A stretch of 64,000 bases of DNA from [Leptolyngbya] sp. JSC-1 (GTDB lineage: Bacteria; Cyanobacteriota; Cyanobacteriia; Elainellales; Elainellaceae): positions 3,051,015 through 3,115,014 of the forward strand of contig KL662191.1 in the NCBI GenBank assembly GCA_000733415.1, written 5' to 3'. The notes beneath the pieces are model-generated. The model was given only the letters and a program-made list of their open reading frames with translations. It did not search any database and was not told where the DNA came from. Shown one piece after another: positions 1 through 8,715 of this stretch (position 1 is its first letter; each line of letters starts with the position of its first letter). The translations under genes and the position numbers were made by a program.

Positions 1-152
1 CACCCATTGTCGAAGCAGCGGGATGGCAGATGAATGAAGGCATAATCGTTTTAGTTGCAAATACTCCAGTATCTTCTCAGCATTGTCACTTACGTTAACT
101 AGAGCGATCCAGTAGCAAAGCCACCTCGATTTACCATTCCCACAAGCTGCGT

Positions 153-1562
153 TTACAGAATCTTGTGGCTAACAAAATACTGCCGGTATAGCTCACAGCT
201 AGGAATGACTTGATTACCTTTCAGGGTGACTAAACCGATGCTGTGTAGCTTAAATGCCAACAACTGATCCAATTCAACTGGAATAGTTGCCTGAATCACC
301 TGATCAAAGGCTATTGCCAATTCAGGGTGTTCCTGGAGATGGCGTAGATGTCGATGCAGATGATTATGATAAATCCCAGCGTCAGTAGCAGATGTTTGAA
401 GTAGCTCGTCTAGCGTTAAATTCTGATGCGCCAAATGATAGAACGCCTGTTGAATCAGGTAAGGATGTCCGCCAATCAAGGCCATTAACTGAGACTGTTC
501 AGATTCAGTCAACTTTAATCCATACCGTTGGGCTAACTCATGTACCTGCTCTGGAGTAAATTCGTGCAGATTGATCGCCAATCCCACATTGAAGGGAGAC
601 TTGTTGATATCGAGCGGAATATAAACTTCGGTTGAGTGGACAATGATCAGTCGCAGGTTCTGCCAGAGCGGATTGCCACTCTCTCCATAGGCGGCTTCTT
701 CATACCAGGAGCGCAGTAAGGTAAAAAAATCGTCGGCAATTTCGGGATGAAGAAACACTTCATCGACTTGGTCCAGTGCAATTATTAAAGGCCCGTTCAG
801 GCTAGACAAAATGCAGTCTTCGAAGTAGGCCGTACAATTACCTTTGCTGCCAAACGCCCCGCTCCAAAACTGATCGACTTGATGCGAGAGCTGGAGTTTG
901 CGAGTAATCGCCGCGCAAAACCACCGCAATAGTTTATCCAGATTTGTAAATACTACCTTATCTGCTCGTTGAAAGCTTAAGGCAACAATGTGTACAGGTT
1001 CTGCATCTGGAAAACCGGATTGCCGTTTGGCCTGGTCCAAAATCCTCACCATCAGTGAGGTCTTACCCATCTGGCTAGGTGCCTTAATCCGAATCAATGC
1101 ACCTGGCTTCAGAATCTCCTCATAGCAACACGATTCGACGAAGGGACGCTCTAAATAAAATCTAGATCCCAGCGGTACCAGCCCTACAACTGCCTCTCCA
1201 GCAGATGGAGCATCGGCAGCTTGAGCAGGAGTGACTAACTGCGTGTCAGGCACACCTTGGAGCCGATCACTACTATCAGCTTGCTGGGCAATCACCGCTA
1301 CCAAATTGGTCTTACTCACCTTTTCCCCAAAACTGGACGACAGCAGTTGCCACAGTTTAGGACCGACATCATGTTTGATATATTCAGGAGCATAGCCTTG
1401 TGCTTCGGCAATTTGATCATAGGTTTGCCCTTGCCACGCTCCACGAAGCACCGCAATTTCAATATTTTTCAGGTGTCTTCCAAATTTTGTTAAAACCCCA
1501 TGATCTGCAACTCTTAAAGCAGCATCAAACGAGATCAGTTGGTCACCTTTGCTTCCATGCAT
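153..1562 (-). CDS. AAA-like domain ATPase with N-terminal helical/HTH region
   Basis: This 469-residue protein has an N-terminal region of about 90 residues (LRGAWQGQTYDQIAEAQGY) that resembles the HTH-like domain found in front of many cyanobacterial AAA-like and vWA-MoxR-associated proteins. An AAA_35-type P-loop ATPase domain follows. The Walker A is APSQMGKTSL near residue 162, and the Walker B is LIIALDQVDEV near residue 257, with acidic residues after the hydrophobic strand. The C-terminal part is a helical lid typical of STAND-like regulators. The start at MHGSKGDQ is the most upstream ATG in frame. It stands alone, 180 bp downstream (in its own direction) of the Spondin/RTX gene. The family is common in cyanobacteria and its targets are not known. 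The ATPase fold is clear; a role in signalling or conflict is inference. Confidence 0.8.
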   Translation of the reverse strand: MHGSKGDQLISFDAALRVADHGVLTKFGRHLKNIEIAVLRGAWQGQTYDQIAEAQGYAPEYIKHDVGPKLWQLLSSSFGEKVSKTNLVAVIAQQADSSDRLQGVPDTQLVTPAQAADAPSAGEAVVGLVPLGSRFYLERPFVESCCYEEILKPGALIRIKAPSQMGKTSLMVRILDQAKRQSGFPDAEPVHIVALSFQRADKVVFTNLDKLLRWFCAAITRKLQLSHQVDQFWSGAFGSKGNCTAYFEDCILSSLNGPLIIALDQVDEVFLHPEIADDFFTLLRSWYEEAAYGESGNPLWQNLRLIIVHSTEVYIPLDINKSPFNVGLAINLHEFTPEQVHELAQRYGLKLTESEQSQLMALIGGHPYLIQQAFYHLAHQNLTLDELLQTSATDAGIYHNHLHRHLRHLQEHPELAIAFDQVIQATIPVELDQLLAFKLHSIGLVTLKGNQVIPSCELYRQYFVSHKIL

Positions 1563-1652
1563 GGGTTTTCTGGTTCTCGAAGGTTACACTCATTAGTCTA
1601 GGGCAATGTTTGATTTGATCTCGCTAAAACTACAATTCATTACGTTTTGCCC

Positions 1653-1666
1653 ACCCAAATTTGGGT
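1653..1666. repeat. 14-nt perfect palindrome
   Basis: ACCCAAATTTGGGT is a perfect palindrome in the 180-bp gap between two minus-strand genes, about 90 bp upstream of the AAA-like ATPase start. A further GTTTGGGC follows it. It could be a protein-binding site or part of the upstream gene's terminator; nothing decides between these. Confidence 0.4.
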
Positions 1667-1742
1667 AAGCAAGTTTGGGCAGGCAAGGGATTGAGTTGAT
1701 CCAGCTTAATTAAACCAATTGCAGTCGATCAGGGAAATACCA

Positions 1743-3377
1743 TCAGACAAATACATCTCGGGTAATTAAGCCAGGATTTACTCCTAAGAGACGGGCTAAC
1801 TGGTCGCTGCCATCGCTAATGATGGTGTTTCTGCCTTGTCTTGCAATAGTTAGATCATCAAAGTTGAGTGCTCCTTGCAGTCGCAATCGATCCTCTCGTG
1901 TAAAGTCTCTAACCGTTACTCGTCCTGGGCCTTTGGATAACACAAACACATCTTCACCTGCACCGCCCACGGCCACATCGTTGCCCCGTCCGCCGTCTAG
2001 AGTGTCATTACCATTGCCACCAAACAGACGATCGTTGCCATTGCCACCCAGCAGGCGATCATTGCCCGCTTCGCCAAACAGACGATCGTTACCACCCAGT
2101 CCTCGAATTTGATCATCGCCGGGTCCACCAAACAAGATATCGTTATTGGGAGTTCCTACGAGCGTTTGTCCAGGCACTTCACTAAGCGAGATTTCACCCT
2201 GTCGCAGTTGTCCCCGGATTTCTCCACCGGGGTTCCCAACAGTATGAACATTCCAGTAAAGCCCAATATCCTCACCCGGTTCAGCATTGCGAATTTCGCT
2301 GACAAAGCGGCTCAGCGGAGATCCGGTATTATCTGTCTGCTCCCATATACCTGAGAGGGTGACAGAGCCATCTCGATTTTCGATGATCCGAAAATCATCA
2401 GCATCTTGATTATTGACTGCTGGTGCAACCAGATCAATCAGGCCAATCGCAACATCACCATTTTCTCCCCGATCGCCCACGTGAATGTGAACTCGAGTCA
2501 CATCATCAGCGGTTGTGGCAGTTCGAGGTCCTGTGCCCAAAAATTGTCCAAAATCCAGTCCGTAGACCGTCAAATTATAGTCAAGCGCCGTTCCCGTCTC
2601 GTTTAACCTCAGATTCGACAAACCAAACGAAGTTGTTTCAATCGGTTGTGGTACTTCCTGTGCACCAGATAGCACAGATGACAATGTAACTGGAGGAAGA
2701 GTGGGGAAGACGGGATTTTCGGCAAATACACGGATGCGCGCCACTTGGAAGCCAGGAGCCGTAAAGTCTGCGTTAGCAAAACGTGGATCGCTTAAGATAT
2801 TGCCACCTGGTATAAATCCGTTTGCTAATTGCACTACTCCGTTTTCCGGTGTTCCCGTGTTGGGATTTTGCTGCCCGAAAAAGGCCGTATTCTCCGGAAT
2901 TTCATCGTTTATCTCTGATCCAGCATCCAGAACACTGCTTCCCATCACAATGAAATCGGCACCAATAAAGTTGCCTTGTTCGTCAAAAATTGGATGAGCC
3001 AGTTCATTCCCGTTAGCGATGAAAAAGTCATTACTAGGAATGATCATAGAAGCATAATTGAAAAAACGGCTGGTAGGAGCGCTACCGTCAAGTGTTACAG
3101 TAAATCTGGCGGTTTCCCCTGGATCGATCGGTCCGGGTGTGCCGTTAGGTCCAGTAATGGTGCCTTGAATGGTACCAAATCGAGCTAAGTCAAATTCTTG
3201 GGAGATGAGTTCAGTTGCTCCATCTTCTGCCAAACTCTCTAAGCCAGGTGAGACAGGTCTACCGCGATCGTAGGTATCAAAACGACCATCGTGAAAACCA
3301 AACCAAAGCGGAGTAAGGAATGCTCCATTAGCAGGCGAGAGATTTTCGATACTGACTGTAACTTGATTCGTAGTCAT
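1743..3377 (-). CDS. Secreted Spondin_N / CHRD / RTX calcium-binding protein
   Basis: The 544-residue protein has three parts. Residues 1 to about 215 match Spondin_N (VTVSIENLSPANGAFLTPLW, then WFGFHDGRFDTYDRG). Residues about 225 to 395 match a CHRD domain (LSGAQEVPQP, VHIHVGDRGENG, GGEIRGQL). Residues about 405 to 500 are six or so hemolysin-type nonapeptides (GGPGDDQIRG, GGNDRLFGEAGND, GGRGNDVAVGG). There is no N-terminal signal peptide. The C-terminal RTX block suggests type I secretion and calcium-dependent folding outside the cell. Spondin_N plus CHRD is a known architecture in cyanobacterial and marine surface proteins, and a role in adhesion or the extracellular matrix is inference. 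It stands as a single gene with a shared upstream motif at 3462-3479. Confidence 0.85.
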   Translation of the reverse strand: MTTNQVTVSIENLSPANGAFLTPLWFGFHDGRFDTYDRGRPVSPGLESLAEDGATELISQEFDLARFGTIQGTITGPNGTPGPIDPGETARFTVTLDGSAPTSRFFNYASMIIPSNDFFIANGNELAHPIFDEQGNFIGADFIVMGSSVLDAGSEINDEIPENTAFFGQQNPNTGTPENGVVQLANGFIPGGNILSDPRFANADFTAPGFQVARIRVFAENPVFPTLPPVTLSSVLSGAQEVPQPIETTSFGLSNLRLNETGTALDYNLTVYGLDFGQFLGTGPRTATTADDVTRVHIHVGDRGENGDVAIGLIDLVAPAVNNQDADDFRIIENRDGSVTLSGIWEQTDNTGSPLSRFVSEIRNAEPGEDIGLYWNVHTVGNPGGEIRGQLRQGEISLSEVPGQTLVGTPNNDILFGGPGDDQIRGLGGNDRLFGEAGNDRLLGGNGNDRLFGGNGNDTLDGGRGNDVAVGGAGEDVFVLSKGPGRVTVRDFTREDRLRLQGALNFDDLTIARQGRNTIISDGSDQLARLLGVNPGLITRDVFV

Positions 3378-3461
3378 GACAGCTTGTCCTTAAAATTATG
3401 AGGAAATTACGAAGAGTTAATGATTGTTGTCTGATCCTTTATAAGCTTTGATTACATCACG

Positions 3462-3479
3462 GTCGATACAGAAAAGTTA
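3462..3479 (-). promoter_or_regulatory. Shared upstream motif (TAACTTTTCTGTATCGAC), copy 1
   Basis: On the minus strand this reads TAACTTTTCTGTATCGAC and points toward the Spondin/RTX gene, whose ATG is 84 nt downstream. The same 18-mer occurs twice more as the two arms of an inverted repeat at 14822-14906, each arm pointing at a different gene. Sequence beyond this copy (CTAAGTCTCTTAACTT near 3496) resembles a decayed second arm. It could be a promoter or operator element, or the end of a small repeat element. The identity is seen in the sequence; the function is inference. Confidence 0.5.
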
Positions 3480-3843
3480 GGATGATTCTTTGTAGCTAAG
3501 TCTCTTAACTTAAGTGATTAGAGATGCTGCTACGAATGGTTTGCTGTAAACAGATGAATACTAGAATGGTTGACAAAGAAAATCTCTAATTTCAATAGAT
3601 TAATCTATTAATCTATTAATCTATTAATCTATTTGTACTGATGAAGAACCTGTTTGAAAAGCCCCCGTTTGGAGTTCGGTGCAGTTGCTGTTCAGAGTCC
3701 TGTCACTGGTGGGGGATTATAGCCATGCAGCCATCTTAGAAAAGGGGGATGGCTGCGGACGACGAAATCCTTTTTAAATAGCTTCTTATAAGCCAGGGTG
3801 TTGCTTATCTTCTCCCAATAAATCATCTACTTGCCAGGATTTA
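3480..3843. other. Intergenic stretch without a gene, with an 8-bp tandem repeat
   Basis: No credible coding sequence is seen between the STAS-like gene and the Spondin/RTX promoter region. Positions 3599-3630 hold four perfect copies of ATTAATCT. G- and C-rich runs near 3660-3750 could pair weakly, but I do not see a clean terminator. Confidence 0.6.
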
Positions 3844-4194
3844 TCAATCGATCAACTCAATCTGAATTGCTGGCATTAAACGTTGTAGATTTTGTAAGGA
3901 TCGGGTTTGCCAAGAGATGTTTTGATTTCCTCGAATCAAGATTTGGATATCTTCATACTGTCTCGCTTTCATCACGAATTTAGATAACATTTGAAAGCCG
4001 GAGCTATTCAACATTCGCAATTGCTGAAGATTTAGCGTCAGTATTGATAGTTGCTGCTCAATCAACTGATTGAGTAGTTGAGTAATGGGAGCATATTCTT
4101 CTGTCCCATTTAGGAGGAGTAAGCCTTGAAAATGGACCGTTGCCGTCGTTGCGTCGTATTGAACACTATAGTCTTTCGTCTGAATTTCCATCAC
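3844..4194 (-). CDS. STAS-like slr1659-family regulator
   Basis: This 116-residue cytosolic protein resembles the slr1659-type proteins of cyanobacteria, a STAS-like (anti-sigma-factor-antagonist-like) family. The core strand-helix pattern is visible (ATVHFQGLLLLNG, LTLNLQQLRMLNSSGFQMLSKFV). The motif LNSSGF sits where the phosphorylatable Ser of STAS antagonists lies. It is the last gene of a minus-strand operon, 26 nt after the ATPase-fold regulator and downstream of a PP2C-type phosphatase. That order matches partner-switching modules, in which the phosphatase resets the STAS protein. The actual target, a sigma factor or another regulator, is not visible here. Confidence 0.75.
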   Translation of the reverse strand: MMEIQTKDYSVQYDATTATVHFQGLLLLNGTEEYAPITQLLNQLIEQQLSILTLNLQQLRMLNSSGFQMLSKFVMKARQYEDIQILIRGNQNISWQTRSLQNLQRLMPAIQIELID

Positions 4195-4220
4195 TTACCC
4201 CTTAGCAAGGACACAAGAGC

Positions 4221-4802
4221 CTAGATTGTCAGTTGTACCATTGTCATCACGGTAACACTCTCTGGAGAATCCTGAATAGGCTCCAGTTTCCAGCTGATTG
4301 CGGCTGAGTAGTCATTGATCATGGTAAGAATGCCGAGTCCAGCCGAAGAATTGCTTTCGTCTAGCGCACTTTTTTCTAATTGCTCTGTGTAAAGCTGATT
4401 CAAATCTGAGGTGAGCAAACAACGAATAAATTTCTGAAGTTTGTTTTTAGAATCAGCAGAGATACTATTTGTTGAGACAAACACGAGCCGATCGCTTAGG
4501 AGGTAGAGCGTCAGGCTAATCGGTAGATGCAGCGTGTCATCTGTGAATTTCATGGCATTTTCCAATAATTCATTAGCAATATAGCAAATGGTGCTTTGAA
4601 TCTCCTCTTGCCGTTTGGTGATGTCAATTTCGCAATTGTCATTAGGAAAAAAAGATAGCAAAAAATCTGCCATAAAGTTGGCTGACAGACCATTGTTGCG
4701 CCAGCGCTGTTTAAGCGGCACTGAACTCGGTGAAAATTGAATGCGCAAGTATTCCTGGCTGGGAGGAAGATTATCTTCAAAGTCTCCAAAGATTTCGGAC
4801 AT
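4221..4802 (-). CDS. slr1658-family regulator with histidine-kinase-like ATPase fold
   Basis: The 193-residue protein looks like the slr1658 superfamily. It has an N-box-like segment (ANELLENAMKF, near residue 95) and a G-box-like segment (SSAGLGILTMIND, near residue 155), as in the HATPase_c fold of anti-sigma kinases such as RsbW and SpoIIAB. It lies between the SpoIIE-type phosphatase (75 nt upstream) and the STAS-like gene (26 nt downstream). The likely job is to bind, and perhaps phosphorylate, the STAS partner. Lack of a clear His-box argues against a classical sensor kinase. Confidence 0.75.
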   Translation of the reverse strand: MSEIFGDFEDNLPPSQEYLRIQFSPSSVPLKQRWRNNGLSANFMADFLLSFFPNDNCEIDITKRQEEIQSTICYIANELLENAMKFTDDTLHLPISLTLYLLSDRLVFVSTNSISADSKNKLQKFIRCLLTSDLNQLYTEQLEKSALDESNSSAGLGILTMINDYSAAISWKLEPIQDSPESVTVMTMVQLTI

Positions 4803-4877
4803 ACCTATTTAGGATTTTAAATCGATTTTTATTGGCTCATGGATGTCGTTCTATCACGATTAGTTTTGACCTTCTGG

Positions 4878-6467
4878 TTATTTTTGTTTTAGAACTAGCA
4901 GGGTAATGTCATCGTGAACAATTTGGTTGCCAATGTGTCGCTTCACATCACGAATGACGGCCTGTTGAATTTCCTGAACCGATTGCTGCCAGTGCTGTTG
5001 TACCACGGTACAGAGCCTCTCTATTCCGTAACATTCTTTTTCGTCATTCAGGGCTTCGGTAATACCGTCAGTGTAGAGAACGATGCCATCGCCAGGATTG
5101 AGGTAAATATTAGTTTGAGCGATCAAGTCAGTAATGTCAGCTTCTAAGCCCAATGGAAAGCCCAAGGAAAGGGTATCAATCCGCTCAATCTTGCCATTAT
5201 CTCGCACAACGATCACTTCTTCGTGCTGTCCACTGAGCTGAATCATGCCATCCTCGTAATCGAGCAGGGCAAGTGTGAGGGATTTATCACACCCCATACG
5301 CTGGATATTACTATGAATTGTCTGATTCAGCGTATTCAAAAACTTGACTGGATCCGATTCGTTGTGAGTCAAGAGGGTGCGAGTTGCCGTTTGAGCCATC
5401 AGCATCACAACGCCGCTCTCTAATCCGTGACCTGTGACGTCTCCGACACTGATTTTGACGGCATCATCATGGCTGAGGATATCATAATAGTCTCCTCCAA
5501 CTTCTGCGGCTGGTTCCATAAAGCCCGCAATTGCCAATCCCGGAATTTGATTCAGTTCCTGTTCTTTGGGCAACAGCATTTGCTGAAGTTTACGGCTAAC
5601 GGCGAGTTCGGCACTCATGCGCAGATTTTCAGTCGTTAATTTTTGATTCAGCATCATAATTTCTTGATTGGCTTCTGCTAGCTCCCGTTCCGCTTGCTTG
5701 CGATCACTCATCGCCTGCCAAATCTGCTTGAACATTTGGTAGAAAGCGGCAATGACATCTCCGAGTTCATCGCGACGGTTTACGACAGCGGAGTAGAACC
5801 TAGGCATTGGCTGATCGGCGCTGACAGCGTCTCCCGCTGCAATCAAATCTTGCCGCAGACGCAAAATCGGCGTGATCACAGTAGCGCCTAGCACAGCCAA
5901 CGTGGTCAACGTTACGACCACAGCAATGATCAGCACCAGCCCTGCGATGCGAACCACAAACGCAGAAACCTCTGCACCTACACTAGCGGCATCGTGTCGC
6001 AGGATCAGCAGGTAAGGTCCGCCAAAGTGGGGAATTGACCAAGCGGCATCGTAATGGGTGCTCTTGGGAAAGAACCGATCGCTAATCTCAAAATCCATCG
6101 GATTGCCAGTCATTGCCTCGGCAAAGGACAGCTCAGGTTGTTCCCCAAAGCTGCCAACCAATTGTCCATTCTGCCTGTATAACGCGCCGCCCTGAATCAT
6201 ACGTAGCATCGGATCTTGCTGGAGTTTCTTGACTTCCGCTAGGAACCTATCTGCAGATACCTGGGAATAGGTGGTAGCAATCCAGAGGACCTTACCAGAC
6301 GAAACCTGCCGGATTTGGGTCAGCATCTCCCGCTCTCGTCGTTGCACCGAAGGAATTAGAATGATGGCTTCAATCAGAATCAAGCTGAGAAACACCCAAA
6401 ACACGATATGCCTAGAGAGACGTGCAGTCAGTAAATTGGATAGGTCATGGAGATTGCTGGAGGTCAT
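4878..6467 (-). CDS. Membrane SpoIIE/PP2C-type serine phosphatase with HAMP domain
   Basis: The 529-residue protein has a first membrane segment at residues 18-38 (VFWVFLSLILIEAIILIP), an extracytoplasmic sensor of about 130 residues, and a second membrane segment near 172-200. A HAMP linker and coiled coil (residues about 200-290) lead into a SpoIIE-like phosphatase domain from about 310 to the end. Metal-binding motifs are intact: VGGDYYDI, VGDVTGHGLESG, LYTDGITEA and DDITLLVLK. The reaction is dephosphorylation of Ser/Thr on a protein partner, most likely the STAS-like protein two genes down. It lies in a minus-strand run behind the MinD-like gene but is separated from it by 193 bp holding a heptanucleotide repeat. 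Confidence 0.88.
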   Translation of the reverse strand: MTSSNLHDLSNLLTARLSRHIVFWVFLSLILIEAIILIPSVQRREREMLTQIRQVSSGKVLWIATTYSQVSADRFLAEVKKLQQDPMLRMIQGGALYRQNGQLVGSFGEQPELSFAEAMTGNPMDFEISDRFFPKSTHYDAAWSIPHFGGPYLLILRHDAASVGAEVSAFVVRIAGLVLIIAVVVTLTTLAVLGATVITPILRLRQDLIAAGDAVSADQPMPRFYSAVVNRRDELGDVIAAFYQMFKQIWQAMSDRKQAERELAEANQEIMMLNQKLTTENLRMSAELAVSRKLQQMLLPKEQELNQIPGLAIAGFMEPAAEVGGDYYDILSHDDAVKISVGDVTGHGLESGVVMLMAQTATRTLLTHNESDPVKFLNTLNQTIHSNIQRMGCDKSLTLALLDYEDGMIQLSGQHEEVIVVRDNGKIERIDTLSLGFPLGLEADITDLIAQTNIYLNPGDGIVLYTDGITEALNDEKECYGIERLCTVVQQHWQQSVQEIQQAVIRDVKRHIGNQIVHDDITLLVLKQK

Positions 6468-6500
6468 TGATCAACTGTTGTGCAAAAGCAAGCTATGGTC

Positions 6501-6602
6501 ATTAGTGATTAGTGATTAGTGATTAGTGATTAGTGATTAGTGATTAGTGATTAGTGATTAGTGATTAGTGATTAGTGATTAGTGATTAGTGATTAGTGAT
6601 TA
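6501..6602. repeat. Heptanucleotide tandem repeat, about 14.6 copies
   Basis: ATTAGTG is repeated without error for 102 bp between the MinD-like gene and the phosphatase gene. Two diverged copies follow (TGATTAATCATTAGTGATT). It lies 34 bp upstream of the phosphatase start codon, where copy-number slippage could change promoter or leader spacing. The repeat is seen directly; any regulatory effect is inference. Confidence 0.95.
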
Positions 6603-6660
6603 CAACAGTGATTAATCATTAGTGATTGCAACATTCCGATTCTGTATGTAGGCATTCAGG

Positions 6661-7422
6661 TCATGGTCCGTTCATGATCTGGGTTGCTACCTGATGCAGC
6701 GTTTGTGTGAAGGGGTGATTCGCATGTTGCAAGCAGAACAATCCACTGCTGCCCAACTCAATCATGTCCTCTGATAACGGAAAAATACCGGCTACAGTGA
6801 CGTTATACGTGGTCTCAACTTTTTGCTGCAACGCTGCTCGATCAAGCTTACTCAAGACTTTGTTGATCACCAATGACAGCTTGCGCACCTTCAGTTGGCG
6901 TGCCACATCAATGGTGACAGCTGTTCCCTGAAAGTCTTGCTGATCGGGTCGGAGAATCAGGATTAGCAGATTGGAAACGGCAATTGAGAGTAGCGTCTCT
7001 CGACTCAATCCTGGATGGGTATCGATAAACAGATAATCCAGATCCAGTTCTTTAATCAACTGCCGAAATCCGTCATTTAACAAGCTGACGTTGTAGCCTT
7101 CGCTGAGAATTCGTGCAATCTCCTCGGCATTGACGCTAGCAGGCACCAGAAACAGCCGTCCGGTTGTCTCAATTTCTAACTTAGAACTGACATCATAGGC
7201 AGTGTCCTGAATCGAACAGCGATCCCATAAATAATCGTTCAGTGTCTGATCAGTCGAGTGCTCGTCAATGCTAAACAGCGTGTGAATGCCTGGAGATTGC
7301 AGATCGGTATCTACCACCGCGACCCGATTTCCTTGCAGGGCAATTGCAGCGGCCAAATTGGCTGTCAAGTTTGACTTACCTGTGCCGCCCCGATAGGAGT
7401 GGATGGCGATGATTTTTGGCAT
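6661..7422 (-). CDS. MinD/ParA-family P-loop ATPase
   Basis: The 253-residue protein is a deviant-Walker ATPase. Its P-loop is RGGTGKSN at residues 11-18, followed by VAVVDTDLQSPG (switch I region, near residue 34) and YLFIDTHPG (Walker B, near 130). The signature lysine of ParA/MinD (KGGxGK) is replaced by Arg11, which is odd but common in this cyanobacterial subgroup as far as I recall. There is no evident C-terminal MinD membrane helix. Its ATG lies 1 nt beyond the stop of the upstream PAS gene, so the two are one transcript. A role positioning or gating the membrane phosphatase complex is possible but inferred. Confidence 0.82.
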   Translation of the reverse strand: MPKIIAIHSYRGGTGKSNLTANLAAAIALQGNRVAVVDTDLQSPGIHTLFSIDEHSTDQTLNDYLWDRCSIQDTAYDVSSKLEIETTGRLFLVPASVNAEEIARILSEGYNVSLLNDGFRQLIKELDLDYLFIDTHPGLSRETLLSIAVSNLLILILRPDQQDFQGTAVTIDVARQLKVRKLSLVINKVLSKLDRAALQQKVETTYNVTVAGIFPLSEDMIELGSSGLFCLQHANHPFTQTLHQVATQIMNGP

Positions 7423-7423
7423 A

Positions 7424-8332
7424 CTACCAATCCTCGTCCGGATATCGCAACTGTTCTACCTCGGCCTGCAATTGTTGAAAATAATCAGTTTGGATAATTT
7501 CAGCCACCTGTCGCGCCCGTTTAGCGTGATCGATCTCGATTTGCATATCTCGGACCTGTTGCTTCAACGCCTCTTCTGCTAATTTGCGTTCAGTAATATC
7601 GTGGAGGGCTGTCAGGAGGGTTGGCTCTTGGTTGAAGGTGAGCTGCCGCAGGGATGCCGCTACCCAGAACAGGTTGCCATCCGCTCGTTTACACTGCAGC
7701 TCAAAATTTTGCACCGAGCCATCCCGTTTAACCGCTTCTAGCAACCTGTAGCGCTCGTTCGGGTCATGGTAAAACTCTAGCGATCGCTGGTGCAGCAACT
7801 CCTCGGCTGTCCGGCCAAACATCACACCAGCCGCCGTATTGGCATACAAGATAGTACTATCCTCGACGCGGCAGATCATAACAGGGACAGGCGTTGCCTC
7901 CGCAATCGTGCGAAACCATTCTTCGCTCTGTCGTAGCGCTTCAATTGCCGTATGGTGCAGTTCAGCTTCAACCGAATCCGAATGTTCTGCCGTCGCTTCC
8001 AACAGAATTTCCAGGTCGGTTTTCTCTTGCTTGAGAGCAGACAATTCGCGCCTCAAGGCGGCAACTTCAGCCCATAATTCAGTCAGCTCAGGCTCAGCTC
8101 CAGAAAGCTGAAAGCCAAATGGAAATGCTTCTGATCCGCCATTAATGCTCAAGCAGTCTAAAGGTGGGGGGCTTACCAGTAGAGGCAGTGATTCAGTATT
8201 AATTGAAGTGATCAGCCGAGCAGTTGCAGGGAGGCTTTGGGGCATAATCGGCTCCAGTAGATGTGGGCGTAAGCGATCGTGACTTGATTTTGAGACTAGG
8301 GCAGTTAAAGCGGCATGGAATTGAACTTCCAT
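7424..8332 (-). CDS. PAS-domain protein with coiled coil
   Basis: The 302-residue protein has a low-complexity N-terminus, a coiled coil at about residues 92-130 (ELWAEVAALRRELSALKQEK), one PAS/PAC domain at about 135-265 (EEWFRTIAEATPVPVMICRV, HDITERK), and a terminal coiled coil. It has no kinase, cyclase or DNA-binding output, so it probably signals by protein contact. It heads the operon that continues into the MinD-like ATPase, phosphatase and STAS-type genes, so it may be the sensor for that partner switch. The start at 8332 is the first ATG. A second at MPQSL (8245) is equally possible, and the first 29 residues have low complexity. Confidence 0.8.
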   Translation of the reverse strand: MEVQFHAALTALVSKSSHDRLRPHLLEPIMPQSLPATARLITSINTESLPLLVSPPPLDCLSINGGSEAFPFGFQLSGAEPELTELWAEVAALRRELSALKQEKTDLEILLEATAEHSDSVEAELHHTAIEALRQSEEWFRTIAEATPVPVMICRVEDSTILYANTAAGVMFGRTAEELLHQRSLEFYHDPNERYRLLEAVKRDGSVQNFELQCKRADGNLFWVAASLRQLTFNQEPTLLTALHDITERKLAEEALKQQVRDMQIEIDHAKRARQVAEIIQTDYFQQLQAEVEQLRYPDEDW

Positions 8333-8715
8333 TTATCCTTACTCTCTCAAGCTTGCACAATGGCGATCGATTTTGAAAGATCAGTGTGAATTGATCAGGG
8401 GCAGACAAAACTGATCTTGACAAAATCAACAGAATCGGGGTTGCCCTCTAAGCGCTCAGCCAACAGCCAATCAACGTTTGGGTTGAGGCTAATTTTCCGC
8501 CAACCAAGACCAGCGTAGGATCAGTTGGACCGAGTAAAACTGATCTTGGCAAGCCCGAGCAGATTATGGTATTGCAAATAACTCCAAAATTTGGCAGATC
8601 TATTTAAAACAGAAGGTGTCACAGAAGCAGCCTAGCGCTCCCGCGGTCATCAGCCAAACCTATCGACATTCTCAGTTCAAACTCCAAAATCAAGATCCAA
8701 AATCCAACTATCATC
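8333..8715. other. Divergent promoter region between PAS gene and NB-ARC/WD40 gene
   Basis: No gene is seen in these 383 bp. A 17-nt direct repeat with one mismatch, AAAACTGATCTTG(A/G)CAA, occurs at 8407-8423 and 8537-8553, 130 bp apart. A low-complexity run of CCAAAATC-type repeats lies at 8680-8710, just before the GTG start of the downstream gene. Confidence 0.6.
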
